DNA of 64,000 bases from Bdellovibrio svalbardensis. GTDB lineage: Bacteria > Bdellovibrionota > Bdellovibrionia > Bdellovibrionales > Bdellovibrionaceae. The stretch lies in the NCBI RefSeq assembly GCF_029531655.1, contig NZ_JANRMI010000003.1, forward strand, positions 372,001 through 436,000, in the 5' to 3' direction. The position numbers and the translations under genes are program-made. How positions within the stretch are numbered: position 1 is the stretch's first letter; each line of letters starts with the position of its first letter. Shown here piece after piece: positions 1 to 8,994 of this stretch. The notes beneath the pieces are model-generated. The model had not been told where the DNA came from. It searched no databases and worked only from the letters and a program-made list of their open reading frames with translations.

Positions 1-976
1 AAAATGACGACCACGGCTCTTGGCCCGAGATCATTTGCCCCGAAAATGTGTAGCGCCGACCATGAGCCTTTTTCGAGGATGAATTCAAAACCAAATCACC
101 CAAGCTTTGGACACTTTCGCTGAGATAGCTTTTCGATATGCGGTTGTTCCACTCAATCTTGACGGCCTCCACATTTTTAAAAAAGGGCGTCAGATAACCA
201 CGCAAATTTCCATCCTTCATGAAAACCTGCGAGTACATATTCAATTCGCCATTCAAAAAGTAATACGGCCCATACAGAATAAATGCATTGTTAAGTTTCG
301 AGAGATGCAGGGAGGTCAACTCAACTTTGGCATTCAAAGAGGGAAGTTCTTTGGAAATATCAAACTGAGCACTTCCCCTCACCCAGCCATCGCGCTGAAC
401 TCGTCCCGAGAAGAGCAACTGGCTGGGAAATCGCCTTTGAACATTTTCAGTATTGTGAATGTTAATAGCCGATATAAAGATATTATCGACAGAGATCTGC
501 ACTGGTTTTTTATAGTCACGATTGACAAATAAAAGATTGCTGTCAGTAATCTTGACACTTTCCAGATCCCACGGCACCAGCTTGGCAAAAGATTGGCGCC
601 AATCATAGTCCTCGCCGAACTGCTGATTTCCCTTCAACACACTGTCGATAAGATTGATCTTTGCACGAGACACCTCCAACGAGCCCATGATTTTCTTTTG
701 CTGCAACAGAAGGTGCGACAAGAGAGACACTTCCATCTTATCCACCGATAGCAAAGGATCATAATCAGCGCGATCTTTTTTCCAGACTCGGAGGCCTTCA
801 ATATGAAAGGACCCTTTATAAAGAGAGAGACCAAAGCCCTCAATGTTTCCTGTATAACTTTTCATGTCCTGTTCAAGGTGCTTGTTGATGGAATAACGAA
901 TTCCCAACGGCAAAAGCAGTCTGAAGAGAATAATAAGCGCGCCTGCAAGAATAATAATTTTGTAGCGAAGCTTCAT
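1..976 (-). CDS. AsmA/DUF748-like envelope protein, C-terminus beyond window
   Basis: The minus-strand frame is open from an ATG at 974-976 to the left edge, giving about 325 residues with no stop, so the C-terminal part is missing. It starts with one hydrophobic segment (about residues 4-22), then continues as beta-rich sequence with phrases such as KGSFHIEGLRVWKK, VDKMEVSLLSHLLLQQK and SRAKINLIDSVLKG. An N-terminal membrane anchor followed by this kind of repeated strand pattern is typical of the DUF748/AsmA-like group, which acts in the envelope and is linked to lipid transport or membrane assembly. The family call is inferred from the look of the sequence. No strong ribosome binding site precedes the ATG. 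It diverges from the gene at 1199. Confidence 0.6.
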   Translation of the reverse strand, partial: MKLRYKIIILAGALIILFRLLLPLGIRYSINKHLEQDMKSYTGNIEGFGLSLYKGSFHIEGLRVWKKDRADYDPLLSVDKMEVSLLSHLLLQQKKIMGSLEVSRAKINLIDSVLKGNQQFGEDYDWRQSFAKLVPWDLESVKITDSNLLFVNRDYKKPVQISVDNIFISAINIHNTENVQRRFPSQLLFSGRVQRDGWVRGSAQFDISKELPSLNAKVELTSLHLSKLNNAFILYGPYYFLNGELNMYSQVFMKDGNLRGYLTPFFKNVEAVKIEWNNRISKSYLSESVQSLGDLVLNSSSKKAHGRRYTFSGQMISGQEPWSSF

Positions 977-1198
977 CACATTTAGGTTTTGCTGAGCGCA
1001 CATTTTTTTCAACCGAGAGTTCGCTGGCACACAACAAGAATCGTTGATTCTAGACCGTCTCAAAATGAAATTCCTATCTCCGCGAGGTCTTTTTTTGTCA
1101 CTTCACGAAGAGATCGACAATGTTACTTGGCTGAAATGAAACTGTAGGCCGTTCTGAGTGGCACTGTCAGTGAATTACTTCTAAGCCAAGAGGTCCCT

Positions 1199-1930
1199 AT
1201 GAAGTACTTAGCGTCACTGATTTTCTTTGCTTCAATTCATTTTATTGCCCACAGCGCGCTTGCTGCGAAGACTCTCAGCGAAGCGAGCAATTGCGTGGAA
1301 TGCTCATTTGCACCAGCGACTTTAAGTAAGGATGCCCTCAACGCCCGATCCATTCGAAATGCTGTCTCCAATGGCACAGAACCACAAAGTGTTGCCGACA
1401 TCGGCGAACGCATGAACTGGGCCGCCACTTGTAGTAAATTTGCCAAAGGAAATTCTTATGGCCCGTGGGGTTTGGCCGTTATTAGCGAACTTGAGACAAA
1501 TAAATACGACGAGTTGATTCGCGGATCCTCTGACTTGTATCGAATTTGCCCTGGCTACCAACAAATGGACCGCGACGGAAAAAATGGAATGTGGGTTGCG
1601 ATTATCGCGGCCATGGCCAATCACGAAAGCTCTTGCCGCGAAAATCCTCCTCTTCACGGAGGACCCAATGGAACTTTGGTGGGCCTTATGCAACTTCATA
1701 AGGGTCGCGAAAATGCCTATTCGCCAGATGGCTGCAAACGCGGCGATGGCTCCACAGCCAAGGGCAGCATTCGTTGCTCTCTATCAATGATCAACGACCA
1801 GCTAGGCCGCGGCCTGCCTCTTTTTGCAAAATCTGGAGAGACTTACTGGGAAGTTTTGCAGAGAACTTCAAGAAAGAAGATCTACGCCGAAATACAAGAA
1901 GCCATCCAAGACTACGCTCTTTGCCGTTAA
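1199..1930 (+). CDS. Secreted lytic transglycosylase-like protein
   Basis: A 243-residue protein with a signal peptide (residues 1-22, ending SALA-A) and about eight cysteines, suggesting an oxidised exported protein. The region MANHESSCR (Glu143) followed by GLMQLH (about 162-167) matches the catalytic Glu and the G-L-M-Q motif of SLT/goose-type lysozyme-like transglycosylases, which cleave the glycan of peptidoglycan with formation of anhydro-muropeptides. A predator could use it on its own or its prey's wall; that is inference. AAGAGG stands just before the ATG at 1199. The cysteine-rich N-terminal 110 residues match nothing I know. It is a single gene; yggS follows after 40 bases and may be co-transcribed. 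Confidence 0.65.
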   Translation: MKYLASLIFFASIHFIAHSALAAKTLSEASNCVECSFAPATLSKDALNARSIRNAVSNGTEPQSVADIGERMNWAATCSKFAKGNSYGPWGLAVISELETNKYDELIRGSSDLYRICPGYQQMDRDGKNGMWVAIIAAMANHESSCRENPPLHGGPNGTLVGLMQLHKGRENAYSPDGCKRGDGSTAKGSIRCSLSMINDQLGRGLPLFAKSGETYWEVLQRTSRKKIYAEIQEAIQDYALCR

Positions 1931-1970
1931 CACGCGTGACTCTTAAAATATCGGGTGCTAGGTTTCCTAT

Positions 1971-2630
1971 ATGGCTCTAAAGAAAGTTCTCGCAGAATTG
2001 GGATCCTGTAAATTGCTGGCAGTTTCGAAGCTGCAGCCTGCACATAAAGTTCATTCACTTTATGAAGATGGTCAGCGCTCATTTGGCGAAAACTATGTGC
2101 AGGAAGCTATAGAAAAAATCGAGCAGTTAAATTCACTTCCCGATATTGAATGGCACCTCATTGGCCACCTCCAAAAGAATAAGGCCAAACAGGTTGTTGG
2201 AAAGTTTCATCTCATTCATTCCGTGGAAAGCTTGGCACTTGCCCAGGCCTTAAGCCGTCAATGCGAAGCCAAAAAAATTGAGCAGAATATCTTGATTCAG
2301 GTGAATCTGGCCCAAGAGGAAACCAAAAGTGGCTTCGACAAAGAAACAGTCGTTAAGCAATGGGCTGAACTCACCCAACTGCCCCATTTGAAAATTTATG
2401 GCCTGATGACCATGCCGCCACTAACCGAAACAGGTGAGGAAGTACGTCCTTATTTTAGGGAACTCCGCGAGCTTCGAGAAGAGCTTAAAAAACAAACAAA
2501 CACCCAAGTTCACCCGATGACTGAGCTGTCAATGGGCACGAGCCATGATTATTTGGTGGCTATTCAAGAGGGAGCAACCATTGTGCGTCTTGGGACTATT
2601 TTGTTTGGCGAACGCCCTGCCAAAAGGTAG
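1971..2630 (+). CDS. yggS: YggS/PLPBP family pyridoxal-phosphate homeostasis protein
   Basis: A 219-residue PLP-binding single-domain TIM-barrel protein. LLAVSKLQP near the N-terminus carries the PLP lysine (Lys20); RSFGENYVQEAIEK, WHLIGHLQKNKAK, IQVNLAQEETKSGF, GLMTMPP and LSMGTSHDY are the conserved blocks of the family. It has no known catalytic reaction; members bind and buffer PLP in the cytosol and influence amino-acid metabolism. It is slightly shorter at the N-terminus than E. coli YggS (about 234), so the start may lie a little upstream, but the ATG at 1971 is the only good one. It heads a cluster with proC, divIVA and a DUF167 gene, an arrangement known from many bacteria beside division genes. 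Confidence 0.93.
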   Translation: MALKKVLAELGSCKLLAVSKLQPAHKVHSLYEDGQRSFGENYVQEAIEKIEQLNSLPDIEWHLIGHLQKNKAKQVVGKFHLIHSVESLALAQALSRQCEAKKIEQNILIQVNLAQEETKSGFDKETVVKQWAELTQLPHLKIYGLMTMPPLTETGEEVRPYFRELRELREELKKQTNTQVHPMTELSMGTSHDYLVAIQEGATIVRLGTILFGERPAKR

Positions 2631-2676
2631 ACTTTAAGAATAGACCGCTTCTGCGGTTTGCCAAAGTTAGACTTTC

Positions 2677-2731
2677 CTACTCCGACAATTGTCGGTGTGC
2701 AGAACCCTACTCCGACAACGTCGGAGTGCAG
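2677..2731. repeat. Tandem pair of short palindromic repeats (ACTCCGAC family)
   Basis: Two copies, at 2677-2702 and 2707-2731, share CTACTCCGACAA followed by GTCGG and GTGCAG. The second is a perfect inverted repeat ACTCCGAC-AAC-GTCGGAGT; the first has the 14-base palindrome CCGACAATTGTCGG. Relatives lie at 4194, 15860, 41025 and 52211. They sit between yggS and proC just ahead of the proC ribosome binding site, so they are transcribed and could form hairpins in the message. Confidence 0.85.
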
Positions 2732-2751
2732 ACAAGAGGAGCACCTACTCC

Positions 2752-3579
2752 ATGAATCCACTGTTAAAATCTCAAAAAATCGGTTTCTTGGGCGCGGGTA
2801 ACATGGCACAAGCCATGATCAAAGGCCTCATCGAAGGCGGCATTCCGGCAAAACACATATGCGCCACCAACAGATCTGAAGGAAAGTTGATCAAACTTAA
2901 AGAGCAGTATCAAATCACCACCTTCGCCAACAACGAAGAACTGATCGACTACTGCGACATCATTATCTTGGCGGTCAAACCTCAAGATCTTCTGACAGCA
3001 CTTGAACCAGTCGGCCGCGCTTTCGATGAACACAAAATCGTCATCAGCGTCGCTGCCGGTGTGCGCATGGAAAAACTCGAAAGAGTTCTCAATGGCGCAA
3101 GACTTTGCAGAGTTATGCCCAACACTCCCTCACTGATTGGCCGCGGTGTTATTGGTTATCTTCTCAATGATGATGAAGATGCAGCCCTCGAGAGTACTGT
3201 GGAAGATTTGTTCCAACCCTTGGGTCGCGTGATCAAAGTGGCGGATGAGGATCAATTTGAAGCCTTGATGATCTCTTGCTCAAGTGGAACCGGATTTGTT
3301 TTTGAAATGATGATGTACTGGCAAGATTGGATTGAGGAACATGGCTTTTCCGTGGAAGAAGCCCGCCTTATGACAATTGAAACATTTGTCGGTGCTTCTT
3401 TGTTGGCCGCACAGGCCCGCGAAGGGGTTGAGGACCTGCAAGCTCGTGTTACGTCCAAAAAGGGAGTGACCGCAGCTGGACTTCAGTCCATGAGAGAACT
3501 CGAAATCGAACGAGCTTTGCGCATCAGCTTTGAAAAAGCAGCGATGAGAAACAAAGAAATGGCCAGAGAAATCAAATAG
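2752..3579 (+). CDS. proC: Pyrroline-5-carboxylate reductase
   Basis: A 275-residue NAD(P)H-dependent reductase that makes L-proline from 1-pyrroline-5-carboxylate, the last step of proline synthesis, in the cytosol. The N-terminal Rossmann motif GFLGAGNMAQAMIKGL, then IIILAVKPQDL, VISVAAGV, RVMPNTPSLIGRG and the C-terminal substrate/dimer block VTSKKGVTAAGLQSM are all present, and the length is normal. The frame is open further upstream, but that stretch is palindromic repeat. The ATG at 2752, preceded by AAGAGGAG, matches the family N-terminus. Second gene of the yggS-proC-divIVA-DUF167 cluster. Confidence 0.95.
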   Translation: MNPLLKSQKIGFLGAGNMAQAMIKGLIEGGIPAKHICATNRSEGKLIKLKEQYQITTFANNEELIDYCDIIILAVKPQDLLTALEPVGRAFDEHKIVISVAAGVRMEKLERVLNGARLCRVMPNTPSLIGRGVIGYLLNDDEDAALESTVEDLFQPLGRVIKVADEDQFEALMISCSSGTGFVFEMMMYWQDWIEEHGFSVEEARLMTIETFVGASLLAAQAREGVEDLQARVTSKKGVTAAGLQSMRELEIERALRISFEKAAMRNKEMAREIK

Positions 3580-3639
3580 TCTTGCCCAGACGCAGACTCG
3601 GCCTTTATCCTTAATTCATATTGTTCAAGGAGGAACATA

Positions 3640-4188
3640 ATGAAGATTACTCCTATTGATATTGCTCACAAGTCTTTTGGTAAAAAGATGATGGGATTGG
3701 ATACTGACGAGGTTATGGATTTCCTCCAGCAGATCGCCGGGCAAATGGAAGCACTTATTCAGGAACGCAACGCTTTGAAAGAGGCTATGCGCGAAAAAGA
3801 ACTTTCCTTAATGGAATACAAAGATCGCGATCAGGTTCTTAAAGAGACGATCCAAACTGCGACTCAAATGGCAGACCGTCTTCGTCAGGATGCTGAAAGA
3901 GAAGCGAAGTTAATCACTGCCGACGCTCAACAGAAAGCTGAGATCATCACACGTGATTCTCGTGATTCACTTAAAAAAATGTATCAGGAAGTGAACGACT
4001 TGAAACGTGCTCGCATGCAGTTTGAGGCGAACTTGAAAGCATTGGCCCAAGCTCACTTGAGCTTGTTGGAACAAGGCGAAAGATACATGCCACAAATGAA
4101 TCTTCCAAATCACAACATGGTGAACACTGGAAACGCGAATCAGACAGCCGGCAGAAATACTAATATTTCTCCTTTGTCCGCCGAATAG
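3640..4188 (+). CDS. divIVA: DivIVA family coiled-coil polarity/division protein
   Basis: A 182-residue cytoplasmic protein with the membrane-curvature-sensing N-terminal domain of DivIVA (ITPIDIAHKSFGKKMMGLD, then DEVMDFLQQI). A long coiled coil follows (about residues 33-150), rich in Glu, Lys, Ala and Gln, and a short Asn-rich tail. DivIVA proteins gather at negatively curved membrane, poles and septa, and recruit partners. From memory, the HD100 homologue has been reported to affect progeny shape, which fits a predator that divides by septating a long filament inside its prey. AAGGAGG before the ATG is a strong ribosome binding site. The position after yggS-proC mirrors the division clusters of Gram-positive bacteria and deltaproteobacteria. 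Confidence 0.92.
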   Translation: MKITPIDIAHKSFGKKMMGLDTDEVMDFLQQIAGQMEALIQERNALKEAMREKELSLMEYKDRDQVLKETIQTATQMADRLRQDAEREAKLITADAQQKAEIITRDSRDSLKKMYQEVNDLKRARMQFEANLKALAQAHLSLLEQGERYMPQMNLPNHNMVNTGNANQTAGRNTNISPLSAE

Positions 4189-4193
4189 TGATT

Positions 4194-4210
4194 CACTCCG
4201 ACTTCGTCGA
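4194..4210. repeat. Partial ACTCCGAC-family palindrome
   Basis: CACTCCGACTTCGTCGA, just after the divIVA stop, matches the left arm and centre of the palindromes at 2677-2731 and 15860-15878 but lacks the right GGAGT end. It looks like a decayed copy lying between divIVA and the DUF167 gene. Confidence 0.6.
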
Positions 4211-4218
4211 AACAGCTT

Positions 4219-4500
4219 ATGATTGAGATTACAAAAGGTGGAGTTCGACTCCACCTTTTTATTCAACCGAAATCCTCGAAAAATGAAGTTGTGGGTCTTC
4301 ACAACGGACTTCTTAAAATAAAAATCACCGCCCCGCCCATTGATGGCAAAGCCAATGAAGGACTTATCAAATTTCTTTCAGATTTTTTTGATATTCCGAA
4401 GAGAGACATTGTTTTAGTCAGAGGCGAAACAGGTCGCACTAAAACAGTGGAGCTGCTCGGCATGAGCGAACAGCTCGTCAAAGAAAAACTCAAGCTCTAG
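4219..4500 (+). CDS. yggU: DUF167 / YggU family protein
   Basis: A 93-residue small cytoplasmic protein. GGVRLHLFIQPKSSKNEVVG, LKIKITAPPIDGKANEGLI and LVRGETGRTKTVEL are the conserved blocks of the DUF167/YggU family, and the length is typical. The molecular function is unknown. Genes of this family often stand beside yggS, proC, yggT and divIVA, as here, where it ends the cluster 30 bases after divIVA. It converges with the minus-strand gene ending at 4507, six bases away, with no visible terminator between them. Confidence 0.9.
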   Translation: MIEITKGGVRLHLFIQPKSSKNEVVGLHNGLLKIKITAPPIDGKANEGLIKFLSDFFDIPKRDIVLVRGETGRTKTVELLGMSEQLVKEKLKL

Positions 4501-4506
4501 CAGATC

Positions 4507-5673
4507 TTACCAACCGGATTTCTTCTTCTTTTTCTTATCTTGTTTCAGCTCGATTTGCATTTCGGCGTCATCCATCTGTCTTTGCAATTCATCATCAACA
4601 GTTTTTGGACGCTTCGTTGGCGTCGGCTTAAATATAGTCTGATCGACACCATCATCCGTTTGCTCCCGGAACTTCTTCACTTTTTGCTCAGAGCTCAATT
4701 CCGTGTCAGATTCCTTGTGCATATTCGACTTACCGGAAGGAACTGCATTATGAACGGGTTCGTAGGATCGTGGCGCCGAATAGCCGCGAGTTAAGTCAAA
4801 ACTATAACGAATGAAGCCACCCACATGGTAACCAGCCGCCGCGTTTTCACCAGCAACTGTTGCTCCGCCATTAAATTGCAAACTCCACGCAGGAGCCACA
4901 TCCCATGTGGCATACAACAATGTGTCCACCAAAGAAGGATTCACAGAGTACCATCTATAGGATTCTGCATCGACTTGATTCAAGTAAGCATTGCGAGAGG
5001 CCTTATTATTTGTATCTTTATCATCGGTGATACTTTGAGTTCCGAAAAACTCTCCACCCAATTTCCAAACACCAAAGTTACCCTGAAAGCCAACGCCCCA
5101 AGGCATGACATAGGAACGCCCTTCACCACGGTAATTAAATCCAATCCAACCATACATGCGAGCCGCGCCTAAATCTTTCTGCGCTGTCATTCTTGCCCAA
5201 GCCTCAAAGACCCCTTCGGCGTTCAAAACTTGATCGGCTGTGCCATCAACTTTTTCAAACGGGATCAAAACCGCCATTTCAGGCACCAACTGGAACACAC
5301 CGTCGTACATGATGAAGTCAAATCCACCTAAAAGCTGAGTCAAAGAGCTGTTCGTGCGAGTTGAAACGGAATTTTTGCTTTCCGCATTACCAATAGTCGC
5401 CAAAGCAAAGAGCGACCAGTCGCGACTTGGCATGTAACGAGTACTAAAGTTCACATCTATAAGCTGATAATGGTTCCCGCTAGTCAGTTTTTGAGTTCCA
5501 CTGCCCATATTGACGTAATTGGCGTCAGAATAGAAATACTGGGTACCTAATTCAAAGTCCCAACGATCCCTTTTGAACTCCTTGTAATTATCGAAGGAGT
5601 GAGCTGCTGGAGCTAACAAAAAAAGACCTACAAAGAGTAACGTCAAACGCTGAAGATTATTTGCCATTTTCAT
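4507..5673 (-). CDS. Outer-membrane beta-barrel protein, uncharacterised
   Basis: A 388-residue exported protein with a signal peptide (MKMANNLQRLTLLF..., cleavage near AAHS-F at about residue 26). The body has alternating hydrophobic and polar strands with many aromatic residues (WDFELGTQYFYSDANYV, WSLFALATIG, YHVGGFIRYSFDLTRGY), as expected of a beta-barrel. After the barrel comes a highly charged tail of about 100 residues ending in a lysine run (DKKKKKKSGW). A barrel with a basic low-complexity tail is unusual; the tail would stay in the periplasm or hang outside. I do not recognise a family. AGGAA precedes the start. It diverges from the MFS gene at 5697. Confidence 0.65.
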   Translation of the reverse strand: MKMANNLQRLTLLFVGLFLLAPAAHSFDNYKEFKRDRWDFELGTQYFYSDANYVNMGSGTQKLTSGNHYQLIDVNFSTRYMPSRDWSLFALATIGNAESKNSVSTRTNSSLTQLLGGFDFIMYDGVFQLVPEMAVLIPFEKVDGTADQVLNAEGVFEAWARMTAQKDLGAARMYGWIGFNYRGEGRSYVMPWGVGFQGNFGVWKLGGEFFGTQSITDDKDTNNKASRNAYLNQVDAESYRWYSVNPSLVDTLLYATWDVAPAWSLQFNGGATVAGENAAAGYHVGGFIRYSFDLTRGYSAPRSYEPVHNAVPSGKSNMHKESDTELSSEQKVKKFREQTDDGVDQTIFKPTPTKRPKTVDDELQRQMDDAEMQIELKQDKKKKKKSGW

Positions 5674-5696
5674 AAGTTCCTAATATTAACAAGGCT

Positions 5697-6932
5697 ATGA
5701 CTCCGACATCAAATAAATCACAGCTCGCCATCATCTTTTTCACAGTTTTCCTCTATCTTGTAGGCTTTGGTGTGGTTATTCCAATCCTTCCAATATTGAG
5801 TCGCAATTTCGGAGCAACAGCGACTCAAACCGGACTTTTATTATCAGTTTACTCTGCCATGCAATTTATCTTCTCGCCTTTCTGGGGAAGACTGAGTGAT
5901 CGCCTGGGTCGTCGCCCTATTTTGCTGTTTTGCTTGGTGGGCGAAGGACTCTCTTACATTTTATTCGCATGGGCACGCAGCCTAGAGTGGCTTTTCGTCG
6001 CCCGCATCCTGGCAGGCTTCTTTGGAGCCAGTATTTCAACCGCATCCGCCTATATCTCTGACATCACTCCAAAACACGAGCGCTCCAAAGGCATGGCCTT
6101 GATCGGCGTCGCTTTCGGCTTGGGCTTCGTCGTCGGCCCGGCCTTGGGTGGAGGCTTGGCGGTTTGGGGTCATCATATTGATGCAACACCGCACTTCGAT
6201 ACGTCGTTTTCTTTCCTTTGGGTCGCAGCACTTTGCTTCTTGAACTTCTTATTCGGCATCAAGTTCCTGAAAGAATCTTTGTCAGAGAAGAGTGAATCCG
6301 CTGAGAAGAAGAAACGCTTCTCAACAATGTGGCACTATCTCAATGTAAAAACCGTAGGTCCCTTGATGACGGTTTTCTTACTTTCCTCACTGGCCATGTC
6401 AGGAATGGAAGCAACTTTGATTCTTTTCATGGGTGAAAAATTTCAATGGGATGTTAAGCAAGTCAGCTTTGGTTTTGCCTATATCGGTGTGATCATCATC
6501 TTCACTCAAGGTTTCTTGGTTCGTCGTCTTTTGCCAAAATGGGGTGAGCGTAAAGTTTTGCGTCTGGGTATTTTCCTGCTCGCGCTGGGAATCACGGGAA
6601 TTGCCTTCTCAGACAACCTGGTCGCGATGGCTATCACTATGACATTACTTTCTTTGGGTAATGGCTTGGCCAACCCCTCTACGCTTGGAAGCATCAGTTT
6701 GTTGACTGATTCTAAAGAGCAAGGGGCAGCAATGGGCGTCACCCAAAGTATGGCCTCATTGGGAAGAATCTTGGGACCCGCAATTGGAGGAATGCTTTAT
6801 CAGCATATCTCAATGACTTCACCATTCTGGGTTTCTGGCTCGATGGCATTCTTAGGATTTGCCATTGTTATTCTTATTTTCAAATCTATTCCGGATCACG
6901 CAAAATCACATATCGCGAAGGCTAGAACATGA
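5697..6932 (+). CDS. MFS transporter, TetA-like drug exporter type
   Basis: A 411-residue inner-membrane protein with about 12 hydrophobic helices. The motif A loop GRLSDRLGRRP between helices 2 and 3 and the helix 5 region GLGFVVGPALGG are those of the proton-coupled DHA1 drug exporters (TetA/Bcr type). The real substrate cannot be told from sequence. The ATG at 5697 has AAGG just upstream. The next gene overlaps its stop by four bases (ATGA), so the two are translated together. Confidence 0.88.
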   Translation: MTPTSNKSQLAIIFFTVFLYLVGFGVVIPILPILSRNFGATATQTGLLLSVYSAMQFIFSPFWGRLSDRLGRRPILLFCLVGEGLSYILFAWARSLEWLFVARILAGFFGASISTASAYISDITPKHERSKGMALIGVAFGLGFVVGPALGGGLAVWGHHIDATPHFDTSFSFLWVAALCFLNFLFGIKFLKESLSEKSESAEKKKRFSTMWHYLNVKTVGPLMTVFLLSSLAMSGMEATLILFMGEKFQWDVKQVSFGFAYIGVIIIFTQGFLVRRLLPKWGERKVLRLGIFLLALGITGIAFSDNLVAMAITMTLLSLGNGLANPSTLGSISLLTDSKEQGAAMGVTQSMASLGRILGPAIGGMLYQHISMTSPFWVSGSMAFLGFAIVILIFKSIPDHAKSHIAKART

Positions 6933-7273
6933 TCGACATTGCGCAAATTGGCTATTTTCAATTCGACAACCTCGTCCGCGGTCGCATCCCTTTTGTTTTA
7001 GTCAACTTCGGAGTGGATCTCAGCGTTTGGTATAAAAGCGTCGAGGCCATGCATCTGGAAGCAGTCACCATTCATGCCACGGAAGAGAACTATCTAGAGC
7101 AAGTGAGAGCGAAAAATCTGCCGGCTCATTTTGCAATTGTGGTTTTAGATCAAGATGGATCCAAGGCAAAAAAAATCGCGGACTCTTTGGAATCCGCAGG
7201 CTTTATGAATGCACACTACGTTCGTGGCGGCTTCAATGGCATTGAGCAAGAGAAGCGCGAAGAGCAAGGATAA
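6929..7273 (+). CDS. Rhodanese-fold protein lacking the catalytic cysteine
   Basis: A 114-residue cytoplasmic protein. FVLVNFGVDLSVWYKSVEAM, then FAIVVLDQDGSKAKKIADSL and AGFMNAHYVRGGFNGI follow the order of a single-domain rhodanese: substrate strand, active-site loop, helix, 'GF.n...l.GG' ending. Where active rhodaneses have VVYC-R-x-G-x-R, this protein reads VVLDQDGSK, so the sulfur-accepting cysteine is replaced by aspartate. It should not transfer sulfur and is more likely a binding or regulatory module. Its start overlaps the MFS stop (ATGA), which ties it to the transporter. The fold call is inferred. Confidence 0.6.
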   Translation: MIDIAQIGYFQFDNLVRGRIPFVLVNFGVDLSVWYKSVEAMHLEAVTIHATEENYLEQVRAKNLPAHFAIVVLDQDGSKAKKIADSLESAGFMNAHYVRGGFNGIEQEKREEQG

Positions 7274-7294
7274 AGGCCCGTTAAGCGGCCTTTA
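7271..7294. terminator. Hairpin between convergent genes
   Basis: TAAAGGCC-N8-GGCCTTTA is an 8-base-pair perfect inverted repeat that includes the stop codon of the rhodanese-like gene and the last codons of the chemoreceptor gene. It could end transcription from both sides, though the T-run is short. Confidence 0.5.
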
Positions 7295-8762
7295 AACCTT
7301 CATCCTCGACATTTTGTTTTGAGCCTTCGACAACTTTATTAAACTCAAAAATATCCGCGTGAATACCATCTGTTTCATGACGCATTTTCTCTGAAGAGTT
7401 TGCGACCTCTTGGGCCATCTGAGCATTCTTCTGAGTCGATTCATCCAGCTGAGTCATCGCATGATTAATTTGATTAATGCCCTCAGACTGCTCCTGACTT
7501 GCTGCTGAAATCTCTGAGTTCAGGACTGTCACTTTTTCAACAACCTCAACGATGTTCTTTAACGCTGAACTGGATTTGCCGGCAATCGAAGCGCCTCGCT
7601 CGACACGTTCACTTGTCTCTTTAATCAGACTAGAAATGTCTTTCGCTGCAATCGCACTTCTTTGCGCCAAAGTTCGCACCGCTTCTGCCACAACAGCGAA
7701 TCCTCGCCCGTGCTCCCCAGCTCTTGCCGCCTCTACTGACGCGTTCAGAGCCAAAAGATTTGTTTGGAAGGCAATATCATCAATCACATCTGTAATTTCA
7801 GAAATGCGCTTTGAACTGTCAGAAATCTGCGCCATCGCATCACCCAGGGTGCGGACTTCATTTTCACCGTGATGGGCTGCTTCGCCCGCCTGGCGGGACA
7901 GATCCGTGACGAGCTTCAACTTCTGATCATTTCCCTTCACCAGATCCATGATCATATTCAAAGAGGCCACGGTCTCTTCCAAAGAGGCTGCCGCCTCTAC
8001 TGAAGAACTTGAAAGAATTTGACTGGCCGAGCTTAAACTGCCAGATGCAGAATTCACGGTTTCACTGGAGGTACGAATTTGCGAAATAAATTGCGTGATT
8101 CTTTTTGTTAGATTGGTCGCCAACATGAAGGTCACAACCAACGACAACAAGAACATCACACCAGAAACTAATATAATTGTTTGCTTTGATAAGTGAGCTT
8201 GCGAAACTGACTCCTGTCCACGTTTTTTCTGCTCTTCGAGGGTGTGAGACGAGATCTTTTTAAAGCTCGCAACTAAAGGCGCCGCCGAATCGCGCACTTT
8301 CGCAGAGAGGTTGTATTTCGCCATCTCATCCCAGCGCGGATCATTCTTAGAAAGATATTTTAATGCAGAATCCACTTCAGCTTTAAATGCCGCCCACTGT
8401 TCATTTACGGGTTTATACAAATCTTTGCCATCTGCGGAGCGATCAAATTTCTCATATTCAACTTTCGCTGCTTCAAAATCAGCGATGGCTTGAGAAACTT
8501 CATCAGTCAATTTTTTACGTTGTTCGACATCAATTCCAGAACCATAAATTCCCCACAAATAGCGTACGACTTCGTGGACTTTTGAATTCATTGTCGCCAA
8601 AGAGTTTGCTTCAGGAAGTCTTTTTAAACTTGCCTCTTCGATTTCCGCAGAGAGCTTTCCCATAAATACAAAGGAGGTTCCGCCCACCATCAATATAATA
8701 GCCACTTGAAAAAACACCGGAGCTAGGAACTTAAATCTCAATCCGCGAAACCACTTCGACAC
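7281..8762 (-). CDS. Methyl-accepting chemotaxis protein
   Basis: A 493-residue chemoreceptor. An N-terminal membrane helix (about 13-33) and a second one (about 195-215) flank a roughly 160-residue helical periplasmic domain of four-helix-bundle type. A HAMP-like linker and a long cytoplasmic coiled coil follow. The signalling tip, the most conserved part of the family, is present ([38 protein letters not shown]). It would pass ligand signals to CheA/CheW and so control flagellar behaviour, for example in prey search. The start codon is GTG at 8762, with a very good GAGGGAGG ahead of it. There is no CheB/CheR-binding pentapeptide at the C-terminus. A secreted Cache protein is encoded divergently next door. 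Confidence 0.93.
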   Translation of the reverse strand: MSKWFRGLRFKFLAPVFFQVAIILMVGGTSFVFMGKLSAEIEEASLKRLPEANSLATMNSKVHEVVRYLWGIYGSGIDVEQRKKLTDEVSQAIADFEAAKVEYEKFDRSADGKDLYKPVNEQWAAFKAEVDSALKYLSKNDPRWDEMAKYNLSAKVRDSAAPLVASFKKISSHTLEEQKKRGQESVSQAHLSKQTIILVSGVMFLLSLVVTFMLATNLTKRITQFISQIRTSSETVNSASGSLSSASQILSSSSVEAAASLEETVASLNMIMDLVKGNDQKLKLVTDLSRQAGEAAHHGENEVRTLGDAMAQISDSSKRISEITDVIDDIAFQTNLLALNASVEAARAGEHGRGFAVVAEAVRTLAQRSAIAAKDISSLIKETSERVERGASIAGKSSSALKNIVEVVEKVTVLNSEISAASQEQSEGINQINHAMTQLDESTQKNAQMAQEVANSSEKMRHETDGIHADIFEFNKVVEGSKQNVEDEGLKAA

Positions 8763-8994
8763 AAACCCTCCCTCAAGAAATTACAATTCAGGTCTGTAAT
8801 GCTATTCGGCCCGCTTAACAGTTCACTAAACGAATGGGCGCCCAATTTTGAATGTTTTTTTACAAAAATAAGGCGGAGTCATATTTGAGTCTCGACCTAG
8901 GACTAAGAATTCTAAAAACTAATACTCAAGTACAAAAGGTTCTCTACTATTTTGATCTATTAATGACACCAAAATGCTTTTCAAGGAGAGAAAG

